Assembly (NCBI GenBank): GCA_035606665.1
Contig: DATNEY010000027.1
Location: 1-64,000, forward strand
Direction of reading: 5' to 3'
Length of the DNA: 64,000 bases
Source of the DNA: DASUGC01 sp035606665
GTDB lineage: Bacteria > Acidobacteriota > Vicinamibacteria > Vicinamibacterales > SCN-69-37
The translations under genes were made by a program, and so were the position numbers. The notes under the pieces were generated by a model. That model was not told the origin of the DNA and made no database searches. It worked only from the letters and a program-made list of their open reading frames with translations. Shown in pieces: positions 48,415-57,445 of the stretch; position 1 is the stretch's first letter, and the number at the start of each line of letters is the position of its first letter.

Positions 48415-48972
48415 TTACGCCTCTTCTATGAACGGCGCCCCTGCGGGCCGCTCGTAGAAACTCAGTGCGCTGTCGCCTGCCGTCAAGGTTCGCGAGCGGC
48501 GCAGCGGACCTGCCGTCTCCGGAGCGACGCGGCGCTTGCTGTGTTCCAGCACCAGACGGCCGTGTTCCGCCAGCCAGCCGGCACCGCGCGTCACCGTCTC
48601 GTCCAGCGACGCCATGTCGTAAGGAGGATCGGCGATCACGAGATCGAACGCACCAGTGATGCGCGCGCTCAGAAAATCGTGGCGGATGATAGCACACGCA
48701 TCCGGCACGCCACAGGATCGAATGTTTTCAGAAAGCGCGCGAATCGCGCGCGCGTCGCGCTCGATGAAGGTGACCTGCCGCGCGCCGCGCGAGAGCGCTT
48801 CGAGTCCTATCGCACCGGTGCCCGCAAATGCATCGAGCACGCGCGCCTCCACGATCAGGTCGCCCAGCACGTTGAACAGCGTCTCACGGAGACTGTCGGA
48901 CGTCGGTCGTACGTCGCGCCCGGGCGGCGCGGCGAGGTTCCTGCCTTTGAGCGTACCGGCGATGATTCTCAC
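48415..48972 (-). CDS. rsmD: 16S rRNA (guanine(966)-N(2))-methyltransferase
   Basis: A 185-residue RsmD. The start is GTG at 48972, giving the family N-terminus RIIAGTLKGRNLAAPPG. SAM-binding VLDAFAGTGAIGLEALSRGA and the catalytic DLVIADPPYDM motif are clear. It methylates G966 of 16S rRNA during 30S assembly. It is paired with coaD downstream. Confidence 0.95.
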   Translation of the reverse strand: MRIIAGTLKGRNLAAPPGRDVRPTSDSLRETLFNVLGDLIVEARVLDAFAGTGAIGLEALSRGARQVTFIERDARAIRALSENIRSCGVPDACAIIRHDFLSARITGAFDLVIADPPYDMASLDETVTRGAGWLAEHGRLVLEHSKRRVAPETAGPLRRSRTLTAGDSALSFYERPAGAPFIEEA

Positions 48973-49042
48973 AAGACCCCACGGGCGCTAATCCCGATTG
49001 AGGCCCATCGTAACGTGAAGAAGCGACGGAGCAGTGAGGGAC

Positions 49043-49067
49043 GGGCGGAGAGCCCGGCTCTCCGCCC
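49043..49067. repeat. Palindromic repeat, GGCGGAGAGC type
   Basis: An 11-bp perfect stem (GGGCGGAGAGC with GCTCTCCGCCC) around a CCG loop, flanked by CCTACG. It differs in stem sequence from the TTCA/TGAA hairpins elsewhere in the window but has the same size and intergenic setting, between rsmD and the secreted protein gene at 49086. No T-run follows on either strand. Confidence 0.6.
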
Positions 49068-49085
49068 CTACGTTGTCGTCGATGG

Positions 49086-49583
49086 CTAGCCTCGGCAGCC
49101 GCCCTTGAACGTATGACTGTCGACCGTCACGACGCCGTTTGCGTTGACGGTCAGCTGGTAGGCCTCGTGCAGCACCAGGTTACCGCTCGACCCTCGCGAG
49201 ATCAGATTGATGATGTTGATCCCGCTCGAGACACGCGGGCCGTTGCCATCGATGAAGTCGGTGGTACTCGTCGGCCCTACCGGGTTGTACGCGTTGCCGC
49301 TCGTAAGACCGATTCCGGTCAGGTTCGGAGTGAGGTGGAACGACACGTGAACGTCGCCTTTCCCTGAGACCACCGTCTGCACCCGAAGGTCCAGCGTTCC
49401 GAACACATGCACGTCTTCCCCGCTGCATCCTTCGGCGCCGGTCACCACGATGTCGAATGGCTCGACCCAGGACGTTCGGTCCGGCCCTGCCGAGGCGGCT
49501 GCCATAGGCGGCTGCGAAGCGAAGGCCAGGGCCGCCACAATAACGACTGACATCACACCCGATACCACTTTTGTATTTCTCAC
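49086..49583 (-). CDS. Small secreted beta-rich protein of unknown function
   Basis: A 165-residue protein starting at GTG 49583, which has GGAGG five bases upstream; a longer frame to 49658 lacks such a site. A signal peptide (VSGVMSVVIVAALAFA... ending AASAGPD) is followed by a beta-rich domain with two Cys (AEGCSGEDV and KGGCRG at the end) likely to form a disulphide. Similar exported proteins without known function occur in soil Acidobacteria and Actinobacteria. It is divergent from the winged-helix/TolB regulator. Confidence 0.65.
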   Translation of the reverse strand: MRNTKVVSGVMSVVIVAALAFASQPPMAAASAGPDRTSWVEPFDIVVTGAEGCSGEDVHVFGTLDLRVQTVVSGKGDVHVSFHLTPNLTGIGLTSGNAYNPVGPTSTTDFIDGNGPRVSSGINIINLISRGSSGNLVLHEAYQLTVNANGVVTVDSHTFKGGCRG

Positions 49584-49667
49584 GTTTCCTCCCGTTTGGC
49601 TAAGATCCGCTTCTTTGCGGACGGGCAGGATGCGTCCGGTGACGCGGAAAGTCCTCAACCAGGGGCT

Positions 49668-49692
49668 CAGTTGTTTCTCAACTGCTTCTCAA
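49668..49692 (+). promoter_or_regulatory. Inverted and direct repeats upstream of the winged-helix/TolB gene
   Basis: CAGTTG and CAACTG form an inverted repeat with a five-base spacer (49668-49684). TTCTCAA occurs twice at an 11-base period (49675 and 49686). Tandem repeats with a period of 10-11 bases are the usual target form of OmpR-type winged helices, so this could be the binding site of the protein encoded just downstream. Confidence 0.4.
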
Positions 49693-49699
49693 ACAGGCG

Positions 49700-51814
49700 A
49701 TGACGTCCCGATCCAGACGGATCTACGAGTTCGCCGACTACCGAATAGACACAGTCAACCGGCTGCTCGTCCGCGCCGGGACACCTGTCCCCCTCAAGGC
49801 CAAGGTCGCCGACACGCTGCTGATCCTGCTCCGTCATCCGGCGGAAGTCGTGGACAAGGAAGCGTTGATTGCCGAGCTCTGGCCGGACACCTTCGTCGAA
49901 GAAGGCAACCTCACCCAGAACATCTATGTGCTCCGCAAAGCCATGGCGGATGCCGAGCACATCGAAACGATCCCTCGCCGAGGCTACCGGTTCGTCACGC
50001 CAGTCCGGGTGACCGAGGCCTCGGAGGATCAAGTCGGACCGGTCGTGCCGCCAGCTACCCCGGCGCCGGTGACAGCGCCGGAGCGCCCGAGCTGGCGGGT
50101 CCTGACGTGGTCCGTCCTCGCTCTCCTCGCCGCCATCTCCACGATCGTTTTCTGGCCTCGGCCGGAACCCGCGCGGTTCGAGGCTATCCAGCTCTCCCGC
50201 ATGACAACCGCCGGCACCATCGTGAAGGCGGCGATCTCACCGGATGGCAAGTACCTGGGATTTGTGGCGGCCGTGGGCGGCAAGTCGAGCCTGCACGTGC
50301 GACAGCTTGCGGCCGGCAAGGATCTGGAACTCGTGGCGCCCTCTGCCGTGGACTACTACGGCCTGACGTTCTCGCACGACGGTAACTTTCTCTACTACGT
50401 CAGCCAGGCGTTCAGCGAAGTCGGCAAGCTGTTCCGCGTTCCGCTGCTTGGAGGAACACCAGTTCACCTCGTGGACGACATCGATTCGCCGGTAACGACG
50501 TCGCCGGACGGCAAGCACCTCGCGTACATCCGGTTTGCTCCGTCGGAGCGATCAATCATCGTGGCGAACGCCGACGGCAGCGGTGAGCGGCGCCTGGCAT
50601 CGACGCACATCGACGACCCGTTTCAGATTGCGCCCGTGATTCTGGTAGGACCGGCATGGTCGAAGGACGGAAAGACGATTGCCTGCCCGGTCGGCGTGAC
50701 GTCGGCAAACAGCGACTATCAGACGATTCGCGGATTCGACGCGGTGACCGGTGCGGCTCGCGAGCTCACGTCGCGCCAGTGGCAGACGCTCGGCCGCATC
50801 GAGTGGCTACCTCAAGGAGGCCTGATCGCAACGGCCGCGGACCTTCGAAGCGGCCCGCAGTTGCAGGTCTGGATGGTCGAACCGAACGGAGAGGTCCGCC
50901 CGATCACGAACGACCTCGCCGACTATCGCGATCTGAGTCTGACCGCGAACGGCCGATCGATCCTGACGGTCCAGACCGAGCGCCGGGGAAACATCTTCAT
51001 CTCTCCTTCAGAGGGCAAGGAGGCTCCCCGGCAGGTCACGTCGACGAACTACGACGGTCTTGGCGGCGTGTCCTGGACGCCGGACGATCGCATTGTCTTC
51101 ACGCAGCAGACCGGCGCCGAACAGAACCTGTGGATCACTAGTGCCGGCGGCGGCCGCGCGGAGCCACTGACCCGTCAAGCCGGAATGAATCGAAGGCCCA
51201 CCGTTTCACCGGATGGGCGCTACATCGTGTTCGTCTCGAATCGGAGCGGCCGCGAGCACCTCTGGCGTATCGACATCAACGGTGACCATCCAATCGAACT
51301 GACTCATGGCGTGGCGGATGGCGAGCCGTCGTTCATCGACGGAGGCCGTGCACTCGCGTACCGAACGACGGTCGCGGATCACCGCTACGTGTACCGCATC
51401 GGAATCGATGGGGGCGAGCCCGTTCGCATCATCAGCCAATTCGGCGCCGAGCCGATCGCTTCGCCGGACGGCCGCCGCATCGCGTTCTACCATCGGCGTC
51501 CGGGGACAACCGCCCCACTGCTTTCCGTTTTCCCAGCCGCCGGCGGCGAACTGCAGTTCCTCGGCAGTTTGCCGGGATACGTCGGCTTCTTTCGCTGGAC
51601 ACCCGACAATCGCGACATCGCGTGGAGCGGGCGCTACCAGGGGCCCGGCAACATCTGGGCCCGGCCGGTCGATGGCGGCGAACCTCGCATGCTCACGCAC
51701 TGGAACGAGGATCCGGTCTTCGCGTTTGATTGGTCGCGTGACGGGAAGTGGATCGCGTATTCGAAGGGTTCGCTCACGAGCGACGCGGTCATGATCACCG
51801 CGCAGAAGAAATGA
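49700..51814 (+). CDS. Membrane-bound winged-helix regulator with TolB/WD40-like propeller (CadC-like)
   Basis: A 704-residue protein. The N-terminal OmpR-type DNA-binding domain covers residues 5-105 (YEFADYRIDTVNRLLVRAG, EALIAELWPDTFVEEGNLTQ, IPRRGYRFV). A Pro-rich linker leads to a single membrane helix at about 135-153 (VLTWSVLALLAAISTIVFW). The rest is a TolB-like beta-propeller with repeated SPDGKYLGFV, SPDGKHLAYI, SPDGRYIVFVSNRSG and SPDGRRIAFYHRR blades. These one-component regulators are very common in Acidobacteria. The sensed signal is unknown. Confidence 0.92.
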   Translation: MTSRSRRIYEFADYRIDTVNRLLVRAGTPVPLKAKVADTLLILLRHPAEVVDKEALIAELWPDTFVEEGNLTQNIYVLRKAMADAEHIETIPRRGYRFVTPVRVTEASEDQVGPVVPPATPAPVTAPERPSWRVLTWSVLALLAAISTIVFWPRPEPARFEAIQLSRMTTAGTIVKAAISPDGKYLGFVAAVGGKSSLHVRQLAAGKDLELVAPSAVDYYGLTFSHDGNFLYYVSQAFSEVGKLFRVPLLGGTPVHLVDDIDSPVTTSPDGKHLAYIRFAPSERSIIVANADGSGERRLASTHIDDPFQIAPVILVGPAWSKDGKTIACPVGVTSANSDYQTIRGFDAVTGAARELTSRQWQTLGRIEWLPQGGLIATAADLRSGPQLQVWMVEPNGEVRPITNDLADYRDLSLTANGRSILTVQTERRGNIFISPSEGKEAPRQVTSTNYDGLGGVSWTPDDRIVFTQQTGAEQNLWITSAGGGRAEPLTRQAGMNRRPTVSPDGRYIVFVSNRSGREHLWRIDINGDHPIELTHGVADGEPSFIDGGRALAYRTTVADHRYVYRIGIDGGEPVRIISQFGAEPIASPDGRRIAFYHRRPGTTAPLLSVFPAAGGELQFLGSLPGYVGFFRWTPDNRDIAWSGRYQGPGNIWARPVDGGEPRMLTHWNEDPVFAFDWSRDGKWIAYSKGSLTSDAVMITAQKK

Positions 51815-51829
51815 CTTCTGAACGGGCGC

Positions 51830-53941
51830 CTAACCTACGCCAACGAGTCCGAATCGTTCGGCCCAGTGTTTGGTGAGGTAGTCGGCGACCGATTCGGCGG
51901 CGCCCGGTTCGTCGAGCCAGGCCACGGCTTCACGGCGCGCTTCTTCCATGAGCGAGTGATCGCGCAGCAGATCCCCCGCGCGCAACGTGGGCAACCCGGA
52001 CTGCCGTGTCCCGAAGAAATCGCCGGGACCGCGCAGCTCGAGGTCCCGCTCGGCAATCACGAAGCCGTCGGTGGTCTCGACCATCGCATCGAGGCGGGCC
52101 TTGCCGGTCTCCCCAATGGGGTACTGGAACAACAGCACGCACGTTGACGGTCCGGGTCCGCGGCCAACACGGCCGCGCAACTGGTGCAGCTGCGACAGGC
52201 CGAAGCGTTCGGCGTGCTCGATCACCATGATGGTCGCGTTAGGAACGTCGACGCCGACTTCCACGACGGTCGTGGCGACGAGGACGTGCACGTCACCGCG
52301 AGCGAAGGCGGCCATGACGCGGTCCTTCTCGTCGCTCTTCAAGCGGCCATGCAGCAACGCGACCTTGTAGTCGGGAAAGATCTCCGCCTGCAGGTGGTCC
52401 GCCATCTCGGTCGCGGCACGCAGATCGACCTTCTCTGAACCCTCGACGAGCGGGTAGATGACGTATGCCTGCCTCGCCTGCTCGAGCTCCCGCCGCACGA
52501 GCGCATAGATTTCATCGCGGCGTGACTCGGGCTTCGCCATCGTTCGAATCGGCTGCCGGCCGGGCGGCAAGTCGCGCATCACCGACACATCGAGATCGCC
52601 GAACGTCGTTAGCGCCAGCGTCCGCGGAATCGGCGTCGCCGTCATGACGAGGACGTCGGGGTTCCAGCCCTTCGTGCGCAGCGCCGCGCGCTGCACCACG
52701 CCGAAGCGGTGCTGCTCGTCGATGACGACGAGGCCCAGATCCCTGAACGCGACGTCCTGTTCGACGAGCGCATGCGTCCCGACGACGAGATTCACGGCGC
52801 CGCTGGCGAGCTCGGCCATGACTTCTCTCCGCTTCGCCGCGCCGATGCTGCCGGTGAGCGAGGCCACACGGAAACGCGAGTCGTCGAGCAGCTTGCGAAT
52901 CGTCAGGTAGTGCTGATCGGCCAGAATCTCCGTCGGGGCCATGAACGCAACCTGGAAGCTGTTCTCCATTGCAACGATCGCGGCGATCAACGCCACGACC
53001 GTCTTGCCGGCGCCGACATCACCCTGAAGCAGCCGATTCATGGGCTCGGGCCGCTGCATGTCCTCGACGATTTCTTTGAGCGCCTGCCGCTGGCCCACGG
53101 TGAGCTTGAACGGCAGCGCTCGTCGCGCGGAATCGCGGACGCGATCGTCGACCGTGACCGCTCTCGCCTTGCGAACGGCGGCGTGCTGTCGCTTGCGCAA
53201 GACAAGTCCCATCTGAAAGAGGAAGAACTCCTCGAAAATCAGACGCAGCTGCGCGTCGGCGCGACCGGAGTTCAGCGCCTCCAGGTTCGCATCCCCGGAG
53301 GGAAAGTGCGCCTGTTGCAGCGCCGTTCGTCGATCCAGTGCGCCACGCCGCCGGAGAATCGACTCAGGGAGCGGATCGGGAATCTCCGCCGGCATCTCGG
53401 AGAGCAGCCGGTGCACCAGCGTCCGTTGCATGCGCGGCGTCATCGATCCCGCCTTCTCGTAGATGGGAACGATGCGGCCGGTATGGATGGTCACGTCGTC
53501 TTCGTCGGCATCGCCGCGGATGATTTCGTACTCGGGATTCGTCAGCTGGAGGCCGCCCGAGCCGCGGAACTCGACATGACCGTGCAGGACGACCTGCTGG
53601 CCCGGCGCGAAGACATCGCGGAGAAACGCCTGATTGGGGAACGCCGCGCGTGCCGGCCCGGTCTCGTCCTTGACGATGAGCTCGAAGATCCGGAAGCCAG
53701 GCCGCCGCGTCGGACGGATGCCGGCGGAGGCGACTTCGACGTCGATGGTGGCCGTGGTGCCCGGCCGGAGCTTGGCGATCGGAATCAGCGACGCGCGGTT
53801 CTCATACCTGAGGGGAAATCTGAAAAGCAGGTCTTCGATCGTGAGGAGCCCGACGCGTTCAAGATCGGCAGCGCGGCGCGGCCCGACGCCTTTGACGAAC
53901 CTGAGTGGGGTTGTCAGCCAATCCGCCGCCGATTTGTTCAC
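51830..53941 (-). CDS. recG: ATP-dependent DNA helicase RecG
   Basis: A 703-residue superfamily 2 helicase that remodels stalled forks and branched DNA. It has the OB-fold wedge domain in the first 200 residues (SLIPIAKLRPGTTATIDVEV), Walker A QGDVGAGKTVVALIAA, DEQH box in VVIDEQHRFGV, motif VI HQLRGRVGRGPG, and the C-terminal FGTRQSGLP signature. Length is normal. It overlaps the secreted protein gene upstream by four bases. Confidence 0.97.
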   Translation of the reverse strand: MNKSAADWLTTPLRFVKGVGPRRAADLERVGLLTIEDLLFRFPLRYENRASLIPIAKLRPGTTATIDVEVASAGIRPTRRPGFRIFELIVKDETGPARAAFPNQAFLRDVFAPGQQVVLHGHVEFRGSGGLQLTNPEYEIIRGDADEDDVTIHTGRIVPIYEKAGSMTPRMQRTLVHRLLSEMPAEIPDPLPESILRRRGALDRRTALQQAHFPSGDANLEALNSGRADAQLRLIFEEFFLFQMGLVLRKRQHAAVRKARAVTVDDRVRDSARRALPFKLTVGQRQALKEIVEDMQRPEPMNRLLQGDVGAGKTVVALIAAIVAMENSFQVAFMAPTEILADQHYLTIRKLLDDSRFRVASLTGSIGAAKRREVMAELASGAVNLVVGTHALVEQDVAFRDLGLVVIDEQHRFGVVQRAALRTKGWNPDVLVMTATPIPRTLALTTFGDLDVSVMRDLPPGRQPIRTMAKPESRRDEIYALVRRELEQARQAYVIYPLVEGSEKVDLRAATEMADHLQAEIFPDYKVALLHGRLKSDEKDRVMAAFARGDVHVLVATTVVEVGVDVPNATIMVIEHAERFGLSQLHQLRGRVGRGPGPSTCVLLFQYPIGETGKARLDAMVETTDGFVIAERDLELRGPGDFFGTRQSGLPTLRAGDLLRDHSLMEEARREAVAWLDEPGAAESVADYLTKHWAERFGLVGVG

Positions 53942-54540
53942 TGCACGATGACGGCGGAGCCGCGCGTGAGCTCCACCTGACGAATCTGATGCGGGAGTTC
54001 GAACGGGTCGTCGAGGTTGAAGCCGGACGGATTGTCGGGCGTCTTCGAATAGTGCGTCACGATCATCTGCAGCAGGGACTTGGGAATCGGCACGCCGCCG
54101 AGGGTGGCTGTCTCGAGTTCGAGTTGGCCGAATCCATTCGCCGCGCGTACTCGTGCGGACGCCTTGATCTCAACCACGCCGGACACCCACGACAGCAGAA
54201 TCGGCCAGGTCCGCTCGTTGGCCTTGCGGACCGCGCCGAGATCGACCATCGCTCTGGCCTCGATCCGGGCGCCGTCCACGATCAGAACGTTCGGATCGAG
54301 GACACCGACAGGAAGGTGCTCCTTCCCCTGGAACTTGAAATACGAATTCACTTCTTTGTCGAGGATGGGCGTGCGCAGCGGCCGCGCGGCCTTCGCGGGT
54401 GGTTTCGCGCCCCGCTCAACGATGACGGTCAGTTTCTTTTCGAGGCCGTCAGCGTCGCGTTTGACGAGTTCCTGCGCGAGCGCGAGCAACCCGGCGGGCA
54501 GGAACCCGCAGAGCGCCACGACGAGCAGCATGCGACGCAT
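53938..54540 (-). CDS. Exported protein of unknown function
   Basis: A 200-residue protein with signal peptide (MRRMLLVVALCGFLPAGLLALAQ). The body starts with a charged helix and then a beta-rich domain with ILDKEVNSYFKFQG and PKSLLQMIVTHYSK, and ends LTRGSAVIVQ. It looks like a lipid- or polymer-binding periplasmic fold but no family was recognised. It overlaps recG by four bases. Confidence 0.65.
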   Translation of the reverse strand: MRRMLLVVALCGFLPAGLLALAQELVKRDADGLEKKLTVIVERGAKPPAKAARPLRTPILDKEVNSYFKFQGKEHLPVGVLDPNVLIVDGARIEARAMVDLGAVRKANERTWPILLSWVSGVVEIKASARVRAANGFGQLELETATLGGVPIPKSLLQMIVTHYSKTPDNPSGFNLDDPFELPHQIRQVELTRGSAVIVQ

Positions 54541-54549
54541 GGACTCATG

Positions 54550-54609
54550 GTAGCAGGAGGCCGGGTCTTCAGACCCGGCATCGCCGGACCTGAAGGTCCG
54601 GCCTGCTAC
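54550..54609. repeat. Two-hairpin palindromic (REP-like) element, copy 2
   Basis: An outer GTAGCAGG/CCTGCTAC stem encloses two perfect 8-bp hairpins: 54560-54579 with a TTCA loop and 54583-54602 with a TGAA loop. The geometry is the same as at 8345-8398, with compensating changes in the stems. It sits in the 79-base gap between two minus-strand genes. Confidence 0.8.
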
Positions 54610-54619
54610 TTGTCTTGTC

Positions 54620-55168
54620 CTAACTCGGCGGGCCGATCTTGGTGAGCAACTCGAGTTTCCGCCGCTCCATCTGTTCTTCCAACACGCGGAACCGGCCGCG
54701 CTGCCAGGGCGTGAGTACGGCGTCGAGTTCCTGGAATGCCTTCACCAGCTCTTCCCCGCCGCGGCGATTCGTTTCGTCGAACGCTTTCACCTTGGCGATG
54801 ATTGCCTCGTCGTTGGGTGAGTCGGCCGAGAGCAGCTGATTCAATTCCCCCATCGCCTGCCGGCGCGCCTGCATGAGACGGCGCCGGAGATTCTGCAGGC
54901 GAAGCAGTCGAGGCGCGAAGGCGCCGTACTGATCGTCGGTCATCTTGAGGTGCTCGCGTGACTGCGTCAGGGCGACCGCGTCCAGATACTGCTGCAACTG
55001 CATCGCGTTCATGCCGCGGCCAAGCGGCGGCAGCGCGGGACGCTGAGGCTGAGCGCGCGGGCCACGGGCATTGTTCTGCGCGGGCCGTCCCGCGCCCTGG
55101 GCGAGCGCACCTTCCGGCACGAGTACGAAGAGTGCGGCGACGAGCGCGACAATCGTCACAGGCCTCAC
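54620..55168 (-). CDS. Periplasmic Spy/CpxP-like protein of an ECF regulon
   Basis: A 182-residue protein with a signal peptide (VALVAALFVLVPEGALAQG), a Pro/Arg-rich linker, and a long helical part: LTQSREHLKMTDDQYGAFAP, LRRRLMQARRQAMGEL and LDAVLTPWQRGRFRVLEEQM. The LTxxQ-like pair (KMTDDQ, LTPWQR) resembles CpxP/Spy envelope-stress chaperones or zinc resistance-associated proteins. It overlaps the anti-sigma gene by four bases, so it is cotranscribed and probably a sensor or chaperone in the same envelope response. Confidence 0.75.
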   Translation of the reverse strand: MRPVTIVALVAALFVLVPEGALAQGAGRPAQNNARGPRAQPQRPALPPLGRGMNAMQLQQYLDAVALTQSREHLKMTDDQYGAFAPRLLRLQNLRRRLMQARRQAMGELNQLLSADSPNDEAIIAKVKAFDETNRRGGEELVKAFQELDAVLTPWQRGRFRVLEEQMERRKLELLTKIGPPS

Positions 55169-55740
55169 AGCTCCCCCATCTCCTTCTCGAGAAGGCGGGC
55201 CAGCGCCTCTCGCTGACTCGGAGTCAACGCCTCAATCAACACGTCTGACGTACCCGCCACCGGCGACACGGCCTCGCTCACCTGATCCCATTCCATGTCG
55301 GCCGCAAGGGCCGTCATGAGGCTCCACGTTCCATCGTCCTCGAGGAGCGGTACCGGTGCGACATCCGCCTTGCCGTCCGCCACGAGAAACCCAGGATCGC
55401 CCGCCGGCGCCGCCGGACGCATGTTGAGTCCGATGACCAGCGCCGCGGCAGCCACGAGGATCGCGGCAGCGGGCTTCCACGCAAACGCGCCCCAACTCCA
55501 GCCGCCCGGCATTGATGCCGTCTCGCGTGCCGTCGCTTCCTTCACGCGCGCGCTGAAGTGATCCCAGAACAACGGCGACGGTTCAGCGGCCTCGAGCGTT
55601 TCAGCGCCATCCACCACCGCGCGCATCTCCGACAGCTCCGTTCGGCACGCTTCACACTCCGCGAGGTGAGCGGACACGCGTGCCGCTCCCGCGCCATCGA
55701 GCGCGTCAACGAATTCCTCAGGTGACAGGTGATTCATCAT
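55165..55740 (-). CDS. Anti-sigma factor with zinc-finger and membrane helix
   Basis: A 191-residue protein. The start ATG at 55740 overlaps the sigma stop (ATGATGA). The N-terminal cytoplasmic domain has the H-x3-C-x2-C motif of zf-HC2 anti-sigma factors (SAHLAECEACRTEL, about residues 22-35), and one membrane helix is at about 100-118 (AAAILVAAAALVIGLNM). The periplasmic part has ALTPSQREALARLLEKEM, again an LTxxQ-like motif like that of the neighbouring Spy-like protein. It should hold the sigma factor at 55737 inactive until an envelope signal. Confidence 0.88.
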   Translation of the reverse strand: MMNHLSPEEFVDALDGAGAARVSAHLAECEACRTELSEMRAVVDGAETLEAAEPSPLFWDHFSARVKEATARETASMPGGWSWGAFAWKPAAAILVAAAALVIGLNMRPAAPAGDPGFLVADGKADVAPVPLLEDDGTWSLMTALAADMEWDQVSEAVSPVAGTSDVLIEALTPSQREALARLLEKEMGEL

Positions 55741-56330
55741 GACGATTTCAGGATCCGCCTCAGGTTGCCCAGGGCGTGAAAAAAGTTGGCCTTCACGGCG
55801 CCGACGGTGCTCCCAAGCGCCGTCGCGATCTCCTCGTGCGAGCATTCCTGGTACACGCGCAGCATCAACGTGGCCTTCTGTTTCGGCGGCAGCTTCTCGA
55901 TCGCCGCCTGGAGCGCGACCGCGCGCTCACCGCGCATCAGCTCGTGCAACGGGTCCGCGGTTCTCGCGTCCACGTGCGCTGCCTCGTCGAGCGCGGCCGG
56001 CTCCGGGCGCTTCACCGAGACGCGGTTCAAACAGACGTTGACGCCAATTCTGTAGAGCCACGTCGCGAGTGACGCATCGCCCTTGAACCGCTGCAGTCCC
56101 TTGAACGCCCTCACGAAGACGTCCTGCGCGAGATCGGCCGCGTCCTCGTGGTTGCGGACGAAACGCTGGCACAGCAGATAGACCTGACGCCGGTGACGGA
56201 CGACGATCGCGTCGAAGGCCTCGGCTCGTCCGGCCTGGAACGCACGCACGAGCGCGGCGTCGTCCAGCGCCGACATGTCAGCGGCCGGGGCTTTCTCTTG
56301 CTCTTGCCGCACTCGCGTCGAAGCCTTCAT
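55737..56330 (-). CDS. ECF RNA polymerase sigma factor
   Basis: A 197-residue sigma-70 family ECF factor with ATG at 56330 (earlier in-frame starts up to 56468 overlap the PfkB gene; a later ATG precedes ALDDAALVRAF). Region 2 is RNHEDAADLAQDVFVRAFKG and ATWLYRIGVNVCLNR, and region 4 LPPKQKATLMLRVYQECSHEE and STVGAVKANFFHALGNLRRIL in blocks. The stop overlaps the anti-sigma start. Its target promoters are unknown. Confidence 0.92.
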   Translation of the reverse strand: MKASTRVRQEQEKAPAADMSALDDAALVRAFQAGRAEAFDAIVVRHRRQVYLLCQRFVRNHEDAADLAQDVFVRAFKGLQRFKGDASLATWLYRIGVNVCLNRVSVKRPEPAALDEAAHVDARTADPLHELMRGERAVALQAAIEKLPPKQKATLMLRVYQECSHEEIATALGSTVGAVKANFFHALGNLRRILKSS

Positions 56331-56458
56331 CTCCGGCGCCGACTGCGCCACAGCGCGCGGCCAGCTGCCCGTTGTGATGGTACCCGCCGCGCTACGCATG
56401 ACTGTTGGTCCCCGCCACGACTCACCTGCCCCTTTAGACCCGGCCAGCCCATGGCCCG

Positions 56459-57406
56459 TTACACCCAACCTTCGCCAGCGAGACCAGCCTCCGCCCGGGT
56501 CGGAAGCGCAGTCTGAGCGCCGTAGTCACGGCAATTCAGGGCCGCGACCCTTGCCGCAAACCTCACCATTTCAATGAGATCCAGCGACTCTCCGGCGGCG
56601 CCCAGCCAGGCGGCGCCGAAACCTGCCCGGAAGGCGTCCCCGGCCCCTGTTGTGTCAACGACGCGGACGGGCTCGGCCTTTACCTCAATGACACGACCCG
56701 CGGACCAGCCAATCGCGCCGTTCGCTCCGTCGGTGACGACCACAACTTCGGCGCCGCTTCGGCCGGCCAGATGTCGCAGGCCCGCTGTCAGGCTCGGCTC
56801 TCCTGTGGCTGTACGGACGAAGTCCGCGGGGACGATCACGATGTCGATGAGCTCGAGCAACTTGATGGCGTCAGGTGACACGTCGTCCAGATCGCACATC
56901 GTCGGAACGCCCGCTTCACGAGCCGCCGCTGCGGCGCGATGCGAGAGCTGCAGATCGCTGCCATCGACGAGGACCAGCTTCGCCGACGTGAAAATCGCAT
57001 CGTCGATTTCGCCACCCGCGATATCCAGTCGTCGATCGCGCGAACTCAACACCGAACGCCTGCCGCCGGCATCGATGAGGACGACGGCATTCCGCGTGGC
57101 GACGCCTGGCCGCGTGACGACACGCATCGCAACGCCTTCGCGCTCGAGCGTTTCCCTGACGCGCGCGCCGTTCGCATCGTCGCCAACCGCGCCGACGTAA
57201 CACGACCTCAGGCCGAGCCTCGCGCAGCCGACGGCGGCGGTCGTCGCCTGGCCGCCCGGCAGTTCGAGGCGCTGAAGCAGGGGCTGTTTGTTGTCTGCCG
57301 CAGGAAAAGACGAAGTGACACAGAGGAGGTCGATGCTGTTCTCGCCGACTGCGACAACGTCGAAAGGCGGCCCCTGGAGCCACTTCGGAGGGAGCAGTCC
57401 ATCCAT
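56459..57406 (-). CDS. PfkB-family carbohydrate kinase
   Basis: A 315-residue ribokinase-type kinase. The N-terminal motif is VAVGENSIDLLCV with LPGGQATTAAVGCARLG following, and the C-terminal catalytic motif is VVDTTGAGDAFRAGFGAAW, where the Asp of GAGD is the base. It phosphorylates a sugar or nucleoside on a hydroxyl; the substrate cannot be told. It does not look coupled to the downstream sigma gene. Confidence 0.9.
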   Translation of the reverse strand: MDGLLPPKWLQGPPFDVVAVGENSIDLLCVTSSFPAADNKQPLLQRLELPGGQATTAAVGCARLGLRSCYVGAVGDDANGARVRETLEREGVAMRVVTRPGVATRNAVVLIDAGGRRSVLSSRDRRLDIAGGEIDDAIFTSAKLVLVDGSDLQLSHRAAAAAREAGVPTMCDLDDVSPDAIKLLELIDIVIVPADFVRTATGEPSLTAGLRHLAGRSGAEVVVVTDGANGAIGWSAGRVIEVKAEPVRVVDTTGAGDAFRAGFGAAWLGAAGESLDLIEMVRFAARVAALNCRDYGAQTALPTRAEAGLAGEGWV

Positions 57407-57445
57407 CCCGCCAATTAGCTTACCCGGCGGGACCGCCGACGAGCT

